Notes: generated by a model from the sequence alone, not told the origin. A stretch of DNA of 64,000 bases from DATHWB01 sp041744795 (GCA_041744795.1 JBGTKD010000173.1:9225-73224), one strand, 5' to 3'. Shown: positions 9,190 through 18,273, counted from the stretch's first letter. Program-made: numbers and translations.

Positions 9190-10506
9190 GTGACCGCTAC
9201 CCCAATCGCCCCCGCATCTGGACGCCTAGGCGTCCTCCTCCCCGGTATGGGCGCGGTGGCAACCACATTCATTGCCGGTGTAATGGCGACCCGAAAGGGC
9301 ATTTCGTCTCCCATCGGATCGATGACCCAGATGGGAAGAATCCGGCTCGGCAAACGCACGGACAATCGGACTCCCCTCGTTCGCGAATTCGTCAGCCTCG
9401 CTCCCCTAGACGATCTCGTGTTCGGCGGTTGGGACCCATATTCAGAAGACGCTTACAGCGCCGCGATGCGAGCCGGGGTTCTAGATCCTGCGCTTCTCGA
9501 ATCAGTTGGTGACGAGATGCGGGCAATCAAGCCGATGAAGGCCGTATTCGACGGCAAATGGGTCACACGGCTCGAAGACACCGACCACGTGGCTTCGTAC
9601 GGATCTCACCTCGAAGCAGTCGAGAGCCTGGTTGAAGACATCGAACGGTTCCGCGCCGAGAACGGCTGTGATCGCCTGGTGATGGTTTGGTGCGGTTCGA
9701 CCGAGGCCTATGAGGAGCCGAGCGCAGTCCATGAGTCTCTCGCAGCCTTTGAAGAGGGCCTCAAGAACAACGACCCAGCCATCGCCCCCTCCCAGCTGTA
9801 CGCCTACGCGGCGTTGACGACGGGCGTTCCGTTCGCCAATGGTGCTCCGAACCTGTCTGTTGACTTTCCGGCGATGGTCGAGCTCGCCATTCGCGAGAGG
9901 GTCCCGATCTGTGGCAAGGACTTCAAGACCGGACAGACGTTAATGAAGACGATTCTGGCCCCAGGCTTGAAAACCAGGAGCCTGGGAATCCATGGCTGGT
10001 TCTCCACGAACATCCTGGGCAACCGTGACGGCGAGGTTCTCGATGCCCCCGAAAACTTCCGCTCCAAGGAGGTCTCAAAGCTGGGGGTACTGGAGACGAT
10101 CCTCCAGCCCGAAGTCAACCCCGAGTTGTACGGCGACCTTTATCACAAGGTCAGGATCGAGTACTACCCGCCCCGCGGAGACGACAAGGAGGGCTGGGAC
10201 AACATCGACATCTTCGGATGGCTCGGATACAAGATGCAGATCAAGGTCGACTTCCTTTGCAAGGACTCCATCCTTGCGGCTCCTTTGGTTCTTGATCTCG
10301 CCCTGTTCCTCGATCTTGCCGCCCGCGCTGGCAAGGGTGGCATCCAGGAGTGGTTGTCGTTCTACTTCAAGAGTCCCCAAACCGCCCGAGGTCTTTATCC
10401 GGAACATGACATCTTCATTCAGCAGAAGAAGCTGAAGAACACTCTGCGCGCGTGGATGGGTGAAGACTTGATCACCCATCTCGGCGACGAATACTACGAG
10501 GAGTGA
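9190..10506 (+). CDS. ino1: inositol-3-phosphate synthase
   Basis: Converts glucose 6-phosphate to myo-inositol 3-phosphate with bound NAD; this feeds phosphatidylinositol and, in many actinobacteria, mycothiol. Residues 12-33 hold the NAD-binding loop (GVLLPGMGAVATTFIAG). Later motifs include SQLYAYAALTTGVPFANGAPN, GKDFKTGQTLMKT and HGWFSTNILGNRDG, all characteristic of the MIPS family. The 438 residues fit the longer of the bacterial MIPS types better than the short mycobacterial Ino1 (about 360). The start is GTG 9190. It diverges from the DUF6941 operon across about 85 bases, which must hold both promoters. Confidence 0.93.
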   Translation: MTATPIAPASGRLGVLLPGMGAVATTFIAGVMATRKGISSPIGSMTQMGRIRLGKRTDNRTPLVREFVSLAPLDDLVFGGWDPYSEDAYSAAMRAGVLDPALLESVGDEMRAIKPMKAVFDGKWVTRLEDTDHVASYGSHLEAVESLVEDIERFRAENGCDRLVMVWCGSTEAYEEPSAVHESLAAFEEGLKNNDPAIAPSQLYAYAALTTGVPFANGAPNLSVDFPAMVELAIRERVPICGKDFKTGQTLMKTILAPGLKTRSLGIHGWFSTNILGNRDGEVLDAPENFRSKEVSKLGVLETILQPEVNPELYGDLYHKVRIEYYPPRGDDKEGWDNIDIFGWLGYKMQIKVDFLCKDSILAAPLVLDLALFLDLAARAGKGGIQEWLSFYFKSPQTARGLYPEHDIFIQQKKLKNTLRAWMGEDLITHLGDEYYEE

Positions 10507-10512
10507 GGTCTG

Positions 10513-10938
10513 GTGGCGGGTCCCGCACCCGACGACGACTTGGAAGTCGGCGAGTGGAGTATCCCGTCGTCGGAACTCGAGTGGAGGTTTTCGACTTCAG
10601 GCGGTCCCGGGGGACAACACGCCAACCGGTCGAACACCCGCGCTGACCTGATTTTCGACCTGACTGCCACTGAAGTCTTCCCGACCGATGTTCAACGACG
10701 TATGACCGAACGTCTCGGATCTGACCCCCTCGTGGTCTCAGTCGCGGAAAGTCGATCCCAGTTCCGAAACCGGATGCTGGCGAGGGCCAGGATGCGAGAT
10801 CTGCTCGTGGGCGCAATGAAGGAGACTCGCCGACGGCGGCCCACCAAGCCAACCAGGACCTCTAAGCGAAAGCGCTTGGACGACAAGCGGGCACGCAGCG
10901 AGAAGAAGAAACTCCGTCGTCAGCCGCCTGTGGACTGA
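10513..10938 (+). CDS. arfB: ribosome-rescue peptidyl-tRNA hydrolase ArfB
   Basis: A 141-residue codon-independent release factor that frees peptides from ribosomes stalled at mRNA ends. The catalytic GGQ is at residues 33-35 within SGGPGGQHANRSNT, the class-I release-factor signature. The C terminus is a long basic tail (RRRRPTKPTRTSKRKR to the end), which in ArfB enters the empty mRNA channel. There is no codon-recognition domain, which separates it from RF1/RF2. The start is GTG with GAGG just upstream, 6 bases after the inositol synthase stop, so the two are probably co-transcribed. Confidence 0.93.
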   Translation: MAGPAPDDDLEVGEWSIPSSELEWRFSTSGGPGGQHANRSNTRADLIFDLTATEVFPTDVQRRMTERLGSDPLVVSVAESRSQFRNRMLARARMRDLLVGAMKETRRRRPTKPTRTSKRKRLDDKRARSEKKKLRRQPPVD

Positions 10939-12297
10939 CTACGAAGCGCTTCCTGTGTCGAATAGGCGGGCGACCGCCGAGCGGTCGACTTTTCCGACCC
11001 CGATCATCGGAAGTTCTGATACCCGCACCCAACGACGCGGAATCTCGAAGCTCGCAAGGACACCACGCAGATGTGTCTCGATATCTGGGTGATCCGCAGT
11101 ACCGGTGTAAGCAGCAGCAACCAACTCACCCCACCGAGGGTCCGGCACGCCTACGACCGCCACACGTCCAACTCCCGACAGTCGAGCGATCGCCGACTCG
11201 ACACGCTCGGGCATGACGTTCTCGCCCCCGGTGACGATCACCGAGTCACTCCTGCCGATCACCTCCAGACGGTTCCCGTGCATTGCACCTAGGTCGCCGG
11301 TGACCAACGGACCGACCCGATCAGGCTCATCCAGGTAGCCGCGAGAGACCATCGGTCCATCGACCACGACGTGTCCTGTCTCCGAAACGGAAACCGAAGC
11401 CCCGTCGAGGACGACCAGCCGGTCAGGGCGCGGCTCAGCAGGGTCGGCCGTTGCGACCTGAGACCCGGTCTCGGTCATCCCGTAGGTGGGGAGCAGCAAG
11501 AGGGGTGATGCCGACAAAGCTCTCTCAGATGCCGGGCCGCCACCGATCAAACCGCAGCGGAAGTTGGGAGCCCGGTCGAGGCCATATTCCAAGAGTTGTT
11601 CGACCATCGGCGACACGAAGGAGGCCAGAGTCACCTCCCCATCTTGGATCAGTCCGACAACCTTTCCTGGGTTAAAAGGCCCAGCGAGAAGCACGGCAGA
11701 ACCTTGGCGGACGGATCGCCAGAGGATCGAAAGGCCCCCCACGTGGTGAAGCGGCAGCACAGCCAGCCAGCGGTCGGATGCAGAGTGGTCGATGTGGGCG
11801 GCGGAGGCGGCGGCACTTGCCTCGATGTTGGCCCAGGTGAGTCGGGCAGCACGAGGCAACCCAGAGGTTCCCGAGGTAAAGACTGCACTGTGGGCGGCGT
11901 CATCCTCGGGCTCGGCCAGCCCTAGGGACGTCTCGAAGTCGTGTGCGGACCCCAACACGGAATGGACCCCTGCGATCTCCGAGAGTCGCCGTCGCTCGAC
12001 GTCGTCGACCGTGGCAGGCAGCGGCACAAGGGTCATCCCCGCCATAGGGACAGCCAGCGCCATGAGCACGGACTCAACGTTGGGGTACATGACGACGCCT
12101 ACGCGGGCTCCCAAAGGGAGCTTCGACCTGACTCCGCCAGCCAATGCCGCCACCCGCTGATAGGCGTGTCCGAAGTCGACAGTCTGGCGACCGTCGATCA
12201 GAAACGGAGCATCCGGTGTGTCACGCGCCCAGCGGGAAAGCCAGTCCAAGAGGAGTTCAATCCCCCCAGTAGCGCTGCTCACGTAACGGATCCCCAT
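10939..12297 (-). CDS. AMP-forming acyl-CoA ligase, MenE-like
   Basis: An ANL-superfamily ligase of up to 452 residues. It has the phosphate-binding loop FTSGTSGLPRAARLTW, the adenylate motif PTYGMTETGSQ, the hinge GDLG, and the C-terminal motif SDSVIVTGGENVMPERVE. It ends with the catalytic lysine region GVGKVDRSA. The short length and motif spacing best fit O-succinylbenzoate-CoA ligase (MenE) of menaquinone synthesis, but no other men genes are nearby, so the substrate is open. The frame overlaps the upstream sulfite-oxidase-like gene by 41 bases. GTG 12282, with GGGGA upstream, is a good alternative start. Its stop abuts arfB on the other strand. Confidence 0.82.
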   Translation of the reverse strand: MGIRYVSSATGGIELLLDWLSRWARDTPDAPFLIDGRQTVDFGHAYQRVAALAGGVRSKLPLGARVGVVMYPNVESVLMALAVPMAGMTLVPLPATVDDVERRRLSEIAGVHSVLGSAHDFETSLGLAEPEDDAAHSAVFTSGTSGLPRAARLTWANIEASAAASAAHIDHSASDRWLAVLPLHHVGGLSILWRSVRQGSAVLLAGPFNPGKVVGLIQDGEVTLASFVSPMVEQLLEYGLDRAPNFRCGLIGGGPASERALSASPLLLLPTYGMTETGSQVATADPAEPRPDRLVVLDGASVSVSETGHVVVDGPMVSRGYLDEPDRVGPLVTGDLGAMHGNRLEVIGRSDSVIVTGGENVMPERVESAIARLSGVGRVAVVGVPDPRWGELVAAAYTGTADHPDIETHLRGVLASFEIPRRWVRVSELPMIGVGKVDRSAVARLFDTGSAS

Positions 12298-12856
12298 ACA
12301 TGTGGTACCCGTTCCGCTCCCAGAAACCAGGCTCGTCGTGGTCGAGGAACCTGAAGCCCCTGACCCACTTCACAGACTTCCAGAAGTAGAGGTGAGGCAC
12401 CACGAGACGCAAGGGCCAACCGTGTTCCAGATCCAGGTCTTCGCCTCCGAACTTCCATGCCAACAGGTTCTCGTCCCTTAAGAAGTCCTCGACCGGCAGG
12501 TTGGCCGTAAAGCCGTGTTCGGCCCACACGAGCACATGCGAGGCGGAAGCAGACAGTTCGAAGGGGCGCATGAAATCGGTCACGGACACGCCATGCCAGT
12601 TCGTGTCGAGCTTCGACCATTTCGTGACACAGTGGATGTCGACAGTTCGATCGACTGTTGGCATGGCCTTGATCTCGTCGAGGCTGAACTTCGCGCCTTC
12701 CTCGACGAGGCCCTCGACAACGAAGTCCCAACTGGCAAGTTCGATGCGAGGAGTCGCCCCAGCGTGGAGAACCGGAAACCGGTCGGTCACGTACTGACCG
12801 GGCGGCACCCTGCCAGCTTCAACTCCATCAGACTCGGTTCCCCTGAAGAATGCCAA
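12257..12856 (-). CDS. sulfite-oxidase-fold molybdopterin oxidoreductase
   Basis: A 199-residue catalytic domain of the sulfite oxidase / MsrP (YedY) superfamily. The molybdenum-ligating cysteine is Cys76 in VDIHCVTKWSKLDTNWHGV. Cofactor contacts follow in HGFTANLPVEDFL, LLAWKFGGEDLDLEHGWPLRLVVPHLYFWKSVKWV and DEPGFWERNGYHMYGDP. There is no Tat signal, heme or dimerisation domain, so it should be cytosolic, unlike MsrP. This short, leaderless form is common in actinobacteria and its substrate is unknown. The 3' end overlaps the ligase gene. Confidence 0.88.
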   Translation of the reverse strand: MAFFRGTESDGVEAGRVPPGQYVTDRFPVLHAGATPRIELASWDFVVEGLVEEGAKFSLDEIKAMPTVDRTVDIHCVTKWSKLDTNWHGVSVTDFMRPFELSASASHVLVWAEHGFTANLPVEDFLRDENLLAWKFGGEDLDLEHGWPLRLVVPHLYFWKSVKWVRGFRFLDHDEPGFWERNGYHMYGDPLREQRYWGD

Positions 12857-12892
12857 CTCGACTCCCTTTGACCGGCAATACCCTATCGAGCG

Positions 12893-13465
12893 ATGCCAAC
12901 CTCGGAACTCACCGATGTGTTCCCGGAACCCGTTGTTCCGCTGCGGCCTGCCCGCGGCCGGTTGACGGTGGTCTTCGCCGTCGTAGTGGGTCTAGGCCTA
13001 CTTGTCTCCCAAGGCTTGAGCGATCCAGGTGATGCAGGTTCAGGCGGAGCACTTACGGGTGTCGCCCCCGAAGTGGCGATGACCACCTTCGACGGATCCC
13101 CCTGGAGGCTTTCGGAACACTTGGCGGGTGACGGCCGGCCGGTAGTCCTCAACCTATGGGCGAGTTGGTGCCTGCCATGTCTCGAAGAGATTCCTGAACT
13201 GTCAAAATTCTCGGACTCCCACCCGGAGTTTCTCGTCGTCGGCGTGGCCGTGGAAGATCGACTCGACGCAGCCCGCCGAATGGTCGGTGATCTAGCCCCG
13301 TCCTATCTGGTCGGCATGGACGACACCGGACGATTACGGGATCGCTACCCGTCGGTTGGGATGCCGTTCACTGTCGTAATCGACCGACAGGGTGTCATCC
13401 GATGGTCGAAGGTCGGCGGCGTCACGGCCTCAGAGTTGGAGGCGGCCGTCTCCGGGATTCGTTGA
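12893..13465 (+). CDS. membrane-anchored TlpA/ResA-like thiol-disulfide oxidoreductase
   Basis: A 190-residue thioredoxin-fold protein exported and tethered by one N-terminal membrane segment (about residues 24-40, LTVVFAVVVGLGLLVSQG). The redox site is WCLPC at residues 92-96 in LNLWASWCLPCLEEIPEL. The cis-proline loop is GMPFTVVIDRQG. This pattern is that of TlpA/ResA proteins that reduce apocytochromes or extracytoplasmic disulfides. No cytochrome c biogenesis genes are nearby. It converges on the sortase gene with no spacer: its stop ends at 13465 and the sortase stop begins at 13466. Confidence 0.87.
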   Translation: MPTSELTDVFPEPVVPLRPARGRLTVVFAVVVGLGLLVSQGLSDPGDAGSGGALTGVAPEVAMTTFDGSPWRLSEHLAGDGRPVVLNLWASWCLPCLEEIPELSKFSDSHPEFLVVGVAVEDRLDAARRMVGDLAPSYLVGMDDTGRLRDRYPSVGMPFTVVIDRQGVIRWSKVGGVTASELEAAVSGIR

Positions 13466-14197
13466 TTAGGAGACGTCAGCGAACTGGGTCTCGAAGAGGA
13501 ACTGGGCGTAGTCAAGGTTCGGACCCGCCGTGAGCTCCGCTTGAATTATCAGCCGCTTGGCGGCAGAGAACTTCGGGTGACATGTCGTGAGCGTCAACCA
13601 CGCCCCAGGCTTCGGATCGGTTACCCACACGTCGTATGGGGTGACGATGAAAGACTCGCGCACGGTGTATTCGTGAACGCCAATGGCTGTCTCTACCTCG
13701 ATCACATCACCGGGCGAAAGCTGATCAAGGTCGAAGAACGGTGCTCCATGTGTGGTTCGGTGCCCGGAGATCACGGCGTTTCCTGGCTGACCGGGGAGAG
13801 GAGTCCACGGCATGTGACCAGGCCCCTGGTTGATGGTCGACGGCAGAACACCACCGAACAACACCCAATCAACATCGATGGACGGGATCCGGATCATCCC
13901 CAGCGCCTCGCCCTCCTCGACGCCCACCTCGGGGTGGAAGCTGACGGTCTTGACCTCACGCGGTTCTGTGGTGGTAGTGGTACCGGGGGTTTCGGCCGGC
14001 GGCGGGAAGGTCACCGTCACTGGCGTCTCGAGGTCGCTGCGACGCTCATCGAACTCGTCTACCAGCACTTCTCTGGCTGTCTCCTGGACGCGCGTGTTCA
14101 ACACGTCGGTCACGACGAGCTGATATGCGACGATGCCCAGCGTCAGTACACCGGTCCACACCATGGCGAAACCGGCGATCCTGATCATTCTCTGCAT
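13466..14197 (-). CDS. class E sortase
   Basis: A 243-residue membrane-anchored transpeptidase that would attach exported proteins to the cell wall. An N-terminal membrane helix (about residues 8-30) is followed by a Pro/Thr-rich linker (PPPAETPGTTTTTEP) and the sortase barrel. The catalytic residues are visible: His146 (ISGHRTTHG), Cys206 (TLTTCHPKF) and Arg215 (AAKRLII). The TLTTC motif and actinobacterial context indicate class E, which uses LAxTG-type signals. No protein in the window has a recognisable sorting signal, so this is an orphan housekeeping-type sortase. Confidence 0.9.
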   Translation of the reverse strand: MQRMIRIAGFAMVWTGVLTLGIVAYQLVVTDVLNTRVQETAREVLVDEFDERRSDLETPVTVTFPPPAETPGTTTTTEPREVKTVSFHPEVGVEEGEALGMIRIPSIDVDWVLFGGVLPSTINQGPGHMPWTPLPGQPGNAVISGHRTTHGAPFFDLDQLSPGDVIEVETAIGVHEYTVRESFIVTPYDVWVTDPKPGAWLTLTTCHPKFSAAKRLIIQAELTAGPNLDYAQFLFETQFADVS

Positions 14198-14236
14198 TGG
14201 CCCAAGGCTATCGGCTGTCCAACGTTGCGCAATGCC

Positions 14237-15001
14237 TCATCGACCCCGAAACTCCGGAATCCGCTTTTCGGCGAAGGCACTCACCCCTTCTCGGGCGTCT
14301 TCGGTGGACGCCACGGCAGTGAGTCCTGCCTGAAGCCGATCAAGGGCTGTGTCCGGGTCGGTTGCCATGGCGGCCATGAACGCGTCCCGTCCGAGCATCA
14401 GCGAACCTGGACTGTTTCGGAGTGCTTCGAGGGTCTCGGCGACCGCTGTATCGAGTTGGGACCGCGGAACCACTCTCGACACGGCACCAAGGCGTAAAGC
14501 CTCGGCGGGCGTGATGGTCCGACCGGTGAGCATCAGTTCCAAGGCCGCCTTTTGCGGCATGGCGCGGGCGAGGGCAACGGTGATCATCATCGGCCACAGA
14601 CCTACCCGCACCTCGGGTACTCCGAGCTTTGCGTCATCGACGCAGATCGTGATGTCGCAGGCCACCGCCAGCCCGAACCCGCCTGCGAGGGCGTGACCGT
14701 TCACCCGGGCAACCGTTGGCTTGCCTCCCCGCCACAACAACCGCAGAAGATCGGCAAACCGCCCACGCTCGGCGTGCCTGGCGACCGGGTCCTCGAAAAA
14801 CCCGGACGCAAGATCTCCACCGGCGCTGAACGTGGAATCGCCTGCTCCGGTGATCACTATGACCTCAATAGAGGTGTCGGCGATGGCCCGCTGGACACCG
14901 TCGAGCAGACCCGAGATCGTTGCAGAACTGAGGGGGTTGCGACGCTCCGGGTCGTTGATCGTGACGGTGGCGACAGCGTTTTCGGTTTCGTATCTGACCA
15001 T
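14237..15001 (-). CDS. enoyl-CoA hydratase/isomerase family protein
   Basis: A 254-residue crotonase-fold enzyme. The CoA/oxyanion-hole motifs are SAGGDLASGFFED (first oxyanion strand) and RVNGHALAGGFGLAVACDITICVDDAKLGVPEVRVGLWP. The second catalytic Glu position of true hydratases appears as the E of GVPEVRVG. I use ATG 15001, giving the standard N terminus MVRYETENAVATVTINDPERRN; the frame stays open upstream but is not family-like there. It could be a hydratase or isomerase in fatty-acid or branched-chain oxidation. It diverges from the DUF5317 gene across 46 bases. Confidence 0.88.
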   Translation of the reverse strand: MVRYETENAVATVTINDPERRNPLSSATISGLLDGVQRAIADTSIEVIVITGAGDSTFSAGGDLASGFFEDPVARHAERGRFADLLRLLWRGGKPTVARVNGHALAGGFGLAVACDITICVDDAKLGVPEVRVGLWPMMITVALARAMPQKAALELMLTGRTITPAEALRLGAVSRVVPRSQLDTAVAETLEALRNSPGSLMLGRDAFMAAMATDPDTALDRLQAGLTAVASTEDAREGVSAFAEKRIPEFRGR

Positions 15002-15047
15002 GTGAACCACATTGTGCCGCGCCAGGGCTGTGATAGCGTTCAAAGCC

Positions 15048-15626
15048 ATGCTGTGGCTTGTCATCGTCCTATTTGTGGCGATGTCCCTCGCGGTACTGCG
15101 GGGGGGCCGCCTATCGAATCTGGCCGACATTCGGCTACGAATGTGGTGGCTTCTGCCACTGGGATTCAGCATGCAGGGAGGTGCGGCCCTCGTCGATCCC
15201 GGGTTCGGCTTCTACCTCGTGCTGCTCTCCTACGTTCCTCTCCTGGGTCTGATGATCCTCAATCGCGATCGGGACGGGCTGTGGCTCGCAGGAGTGGGGG
15301 TCCTTCTCAACTTCACTGTGATCGCCCTCAACGGCGGAATGCCGGTGTTAGAGGGCGCGATCGAAGTAGCCGCCGGGTATGCCCCCGGTGGTGCTGACCT
15401 GACCAACGCCGCCAAACACACTGAGATGGGCGAGGGGACCATGCTGGCGTTCCTCGCAGACGTGATACCGATCCGCATGGCCAACCAGGGCTCGGTCATC
15501 TCGATCGGCGACGTGTTCTTGGCGGTCGGTCTGGGACGGTTCCTCGAAGCCGAGTTGCGCAGACCCGTTCGCTGGTTCAAGCCCGGAGTGAAGCTGCAAG
15601 GCGGATCGGCCAACCGGCCCCGTTGA
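15048..15626 (+). CDS. DUF5317 family membrane protein
   Basis: A 192-residue integral membrane protein with about four or five hydrophobic segments. The family signature is seen in IALNGGMPV, the AAKHTEMGEGTMLAFLADVIPI stretch, and VISIGDVFLAVGLGRFLE. DUF5317 proteins are common in actinobacteria and clostridia and have no known role. The start is ATG 15048 because residues before it are polar and unlike the family. It converges on the HD-domain gene with no spacer. Confidence 0.82.
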   Translation: MLWLVIVLFVAMSLAVLRGGRLSNLADIRLRMWWLLPLGFSMQGGAALVDPGFGFYLVLLSYVPLLGLMILNRDRDGLWLAGVGVLLNFTVIALNGGMPVLEGAIEVAAGYAPGGADLTNAAKHTEMGEGTMLAFLADVIPIRMANQGSVISIGDVFLAVGLGRFLEAELRRPVRWFKPGVKLQGGSANRPR

Positions 15627-16886
15627 TCAGCGCCTACTGACGGACCGGTCGAAGTCTCCCCGTCGTTCCAGTAGCCGACGCAACACGGCAACCACCTCGG
15701 GGTCGAAGTCGTAGACCGAGCCGCGATGAAGTTTCTCCATCGACTCCAAGGGTGAGAACCCGAGCTCGCTCACGGATTCGTCGTAGGCGCTGCACACCTT
15801 CACGATCTTGGCGGCGACCGGAACGTCCTCGTTGGACTCGACTCCTGGGTTTCGATAAGGCTCGTACTGTCTCAGAACCACTTCGCTCACCTCGGCGAGA
15901 TAGGAAGTCTCCCCCACGATCTCCGAACCCCACTTGGCGATGTCGTTATCCGTAAAACCCATCCTCAGCACACTCGGTTCGTTCAATGAGATACGACCGA
16001 TGTCGTGGAGGAGCGCGGCGTATTCAACCGTGTCGACGTCCCTGGGTCGCAGGCCGAGTTCGGCTGCGACTCCTACGGCCAACTCAGCCGTGCGCGCCGC
16101 ATGCCCGGGATCGGAGTGACCCGCCACTTCTGGAATCCGAGCAAGCGACCGCATTGTCTGGGAATAGGTCTGTCGAGCATCCACATAACGCCGAAACGCG
16201 CCGTGGGCGAAGGCATACGGCAGTGCAGCCACTGCTAGCGCCCACCACTCAATTACCTCGAACGCAATGCCGAATAGCGCCCCGGAAGCCACCAGCGACA
16301 GGTACACGCTGAGGTCCCGGGCCGTGTCAAGGGCGACATACAGCCGGGGTCCCGCGCCAGCCGTGCCTGATCTCAGAACGGCGCTCGTCAGAATCTCCGC
16401 GCCAAAACCTGCTCCCGCCGCGGCAACGAAGAATAACGCCACCCGCCATTCGGGTAGGAAGGCTGCGTCGACCCTCTGGCTTACAAACGCGAACGCACCG
16501 ATATAGGCCGAATAAGACAGTGTCCGCTTAAGGAGGCCGGCTAACACAACCCTCTGATCGTCACCCTGGGCCGCCTGGAGAATCCAATAGAGGGCCACAC
16601 CGATGGCGAGAACTACAACCGACTCGCGAGGGGATAGGACACCTGGGGAGTCCTCGGTTGAGATGAAGGGAAGCGCGGCAACGACCAGGTACCCCGCAGT
16701 GAACCTGCTTCGCCCTGCAGACGGCACCTTGATCTGCGAGGCAAGCATGAAAGCGACCGAAGCACCGATTATCCAGGTCAGGTCGTCGCCGGTCTGATAG
16801 AGAACGTACGCGACCCCGGCAGCCGCGATGGGAAGGGTGGCGGAAAGAATCCACACCCAGCGGGCAATGTTGTGCCATTCACCCAT
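15627..16886 (-). CDS. membrane HD-domain phosphohydrolase (degenerate HD-GYP), second gene
   Basis: A 419-residue protein with six to eight hydrophobic N-terminal segments (about residues 8-245) and a cytosolic HD domain. HD motifs include GHSDPGHAARTAELAVGVAAELGL and YAALLHDIGRISLNEPS. The GYP motif of c-di-GMP phosphodiesterases is missing; the matching place reads LRQYEPYRNPGVE. The nucleotide substrate is therefore uncertain. Its ATG overlaps the stop of the upstream related gene by 8 bases, so they form one coupled pair, probably interacting. Confidence 0.85.
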   Translation of the reverse strand: MGEWHNIARWVWILSATLPIAAAGVAYVLYQTGDDLTWIIGASVAFMLASQIKVPSAGRSRFTAGYLVVAALPFISTEDSPGVLSPRESVVVLAIGVALYWILQAAQGDDQRVVLAGLLKRTLSYSAYIGAFAFVSQRVDAAFLPEWRVALFFVAAAGAGFGAEILTSAVLRSGTAGAGPRLYVALDTARDLSVYLSLVASGALFGIAFEVIEWWALAVAALPYAFAHGAFRRYVDARQTYSQTMRSLARIPEVAGHSDPGHAARTAELAVGVAAELGLRPRDVDTVEYAALLHDIGRISLNEPSVLRMGFTDNDIAKWGSEIVGETSYLAEVSEVVLRQYEPYRNPGVESNEDVPVAAKIVKVCSAYDESVSELGFSPLESMEKLHRGSVYDFDPEVVAVLRRLLERRGDFDRSVSRR

Positions 16887-18273
16887 GGCGCACCGACTCG
16901 GTGTCGAGTGCCGGTGTCGTCAACTGCGGAGGACCATAAGTCTCACCGACACTGCTCAGCGCCCGCTCCAGCACCCCCAGCACATCGGAATCGTATAGAG
17001 GACTCGGGTCAGCAAAAAGCGAGTCGAGGGCAGCACGCTGGCTCATCGCCATCCGGTAGCCGCGGACGCTAGTCATGGCGTCGAATGCATCTGCGACTGC
17101 AAGCACCTTCTGTTCCAGCGTCGGCTTCGTCGTGTGGTGATGGCCGATCTGACCGAAGTCCTCGTTTCCGAGTCGAGGGTGGCTGCCCGAGCACACTTCG
17201 ACCATCGGTCGCAGGAAGTCGACCTCTGACAGCAGGTCGTCGACTTTGTGAGTGGCTGCACGAAGCCTTCGATACTCATCATCGGTCAGCTTGCCTTGCT
17301 TCTGCATCAACTCGATCGGGATGGCCAGTTTGCCCATGTCATGGATAAGCGAAGCCCAGCGCATGTGCTCCAGCTGAGTTCCCGAGAATCCCAGTTCCTG
17401 GCCGATCAACTGCGAGAAATAGGCGACACGCTCCGTATGTCCGCGGGTGTAGAGGTCTCGCGTCTCCAAGGTCTTGACGAAACCCCGGAGAGTGGACTCA
17501 TGCGCCACACGGAGCACCGAATACGAGGTGAACACCGTCTGGCCCGTCACATACACCAAGAGGATCAGGGGCAACAGCGACCTGTTGCCAAGGTTCTGTT
17601 CTGAGAATGCAAGTACAGCACCGAGGAGTCCGCCGACCAGCCCCATCGCCATCTGGCTAACGAATAGCACCCCCGTACCCGACCAGGGAAGAAGGTTGCG
17701 GGCACCGTATGCGAACCGCACGCTGAGCCGTACGAGGCTGAGGTTCGTAATTGTGTAAGTCGCCGCGATCAGCCCACCCACGACGGCAACGATTGCAAAA
17801 GTCGCCGCCGTGAATCCACCGCCCTGACCAGGATCGACCAAGAGGTCACCGACGGAGCCCGCAACCAAAGCGGAGATGATCAGCACTCCAAAGTTTCCTG
17901 CAGGCTGGAAGATCCGCTTGCGTCGAAAGTCCTCTATGTCAAAGGGTCCGGCAGCGGCAATCAGCACCAGCAGTGGCGTGGCGTTGTATCCGCTAGCCAA
18001 GAAGTACATGCTGGCCGAGGCGATGACCATCGCGCTGGAGTTCGCGAACATCCTGTCGTTCACCTCAGCCGACCTGAACGAGAGGGCAGCGTAAGCGGCT
18101 GCAAAAAGACCGAGAATCGCCCAGTCCGATGTTCCAAGACGGACGCTCAGGTTTGCATAGGGCCACGAGCTATCCGGGGCTGCCAGAGTAAGCCAGAGAG
18201 CCCAAGCGACCAGGCCGACGCCCACTGAAGTAGAGACAGCCCCGAGGATGGTCTTCTTGTGGCGGTTTTCCAT
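16879..18273 (-). CDS. membrane HD-domain phosphohydrolase (degenerate HD-GYP), first gene
   Basis: A 464-residue protein with about eight membrane segments (residues 8-255) and a C-terminal HD domain. The metal motif is MRWASLIHDMGKLAIPIELM, preceded by TRDLYTRGHTERVAYFSQLIGQELG, the classic HD-GYP entry. Where HD-GYP proteins have HHERxDGxGYP, this one has CSGSHPRLGNEDFGQIGHHH, so the GYP loop is altered. DAFDAMTSVRGYRMAMSQRAAL near the end matches the HD-GYP helix. It lies 51 bases after a small peptide gene and overlaps the next HD gene by 8 bases. Confidence 0.87.
   Translation of the reverse strand: MENRHKKTILGAVSTSVGVGLVAWALWLTLAAPDSSWPYANLSVRLGTSDWAILGLFAAAYAALSFRSAEVNDRMFANSSAMVIASASMYFLASGYNATPLLVLIAAAGPFDIEDFRRKRIFQPAGNFGVLIISALVAGSVGDLLVDPGQGGGFTAATFAIVAVVGGLIAATYTITNLSLVRLSVRFAYGARNLLPWSGTGVLFVSQMAMGLVGGLLGAVLAFSEQNLGNRSLLPLILLVYVTGQTVFTSYSVLRVAHESTLRGFVKTLETRDLYTRGHTERVAYFSQLIGQELGFSGTQLEHMRWASLIHDMGKLAIPIELMQKQGKLTDDEYRRLRAATHKVDDLLSEVDFLRPMVEVCSGSHPRLGNEDFGQIGHHHTTKPTLEQKVLAVADAFDAMTSVRGYRMAMSQRAALDSLFADPSPLYDSDVLGVLERALSSVGETYGPPQLTTPALDTESVRHG

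Noticed and set aside
13541..14497. 318-codon plus-strand frame across the sortase and enoyl-CoA hydratase genes
   Set aside because: It crosses two well-supported minus-strand genes and has no family pattern.
14552..15397. 281-codon plus-strand frame over the enoyl-CoA hydratase gene and the start of DUF5317
   Set aside because: It is a shadow of real genes on both strands with Arg/Gly-rich composition.
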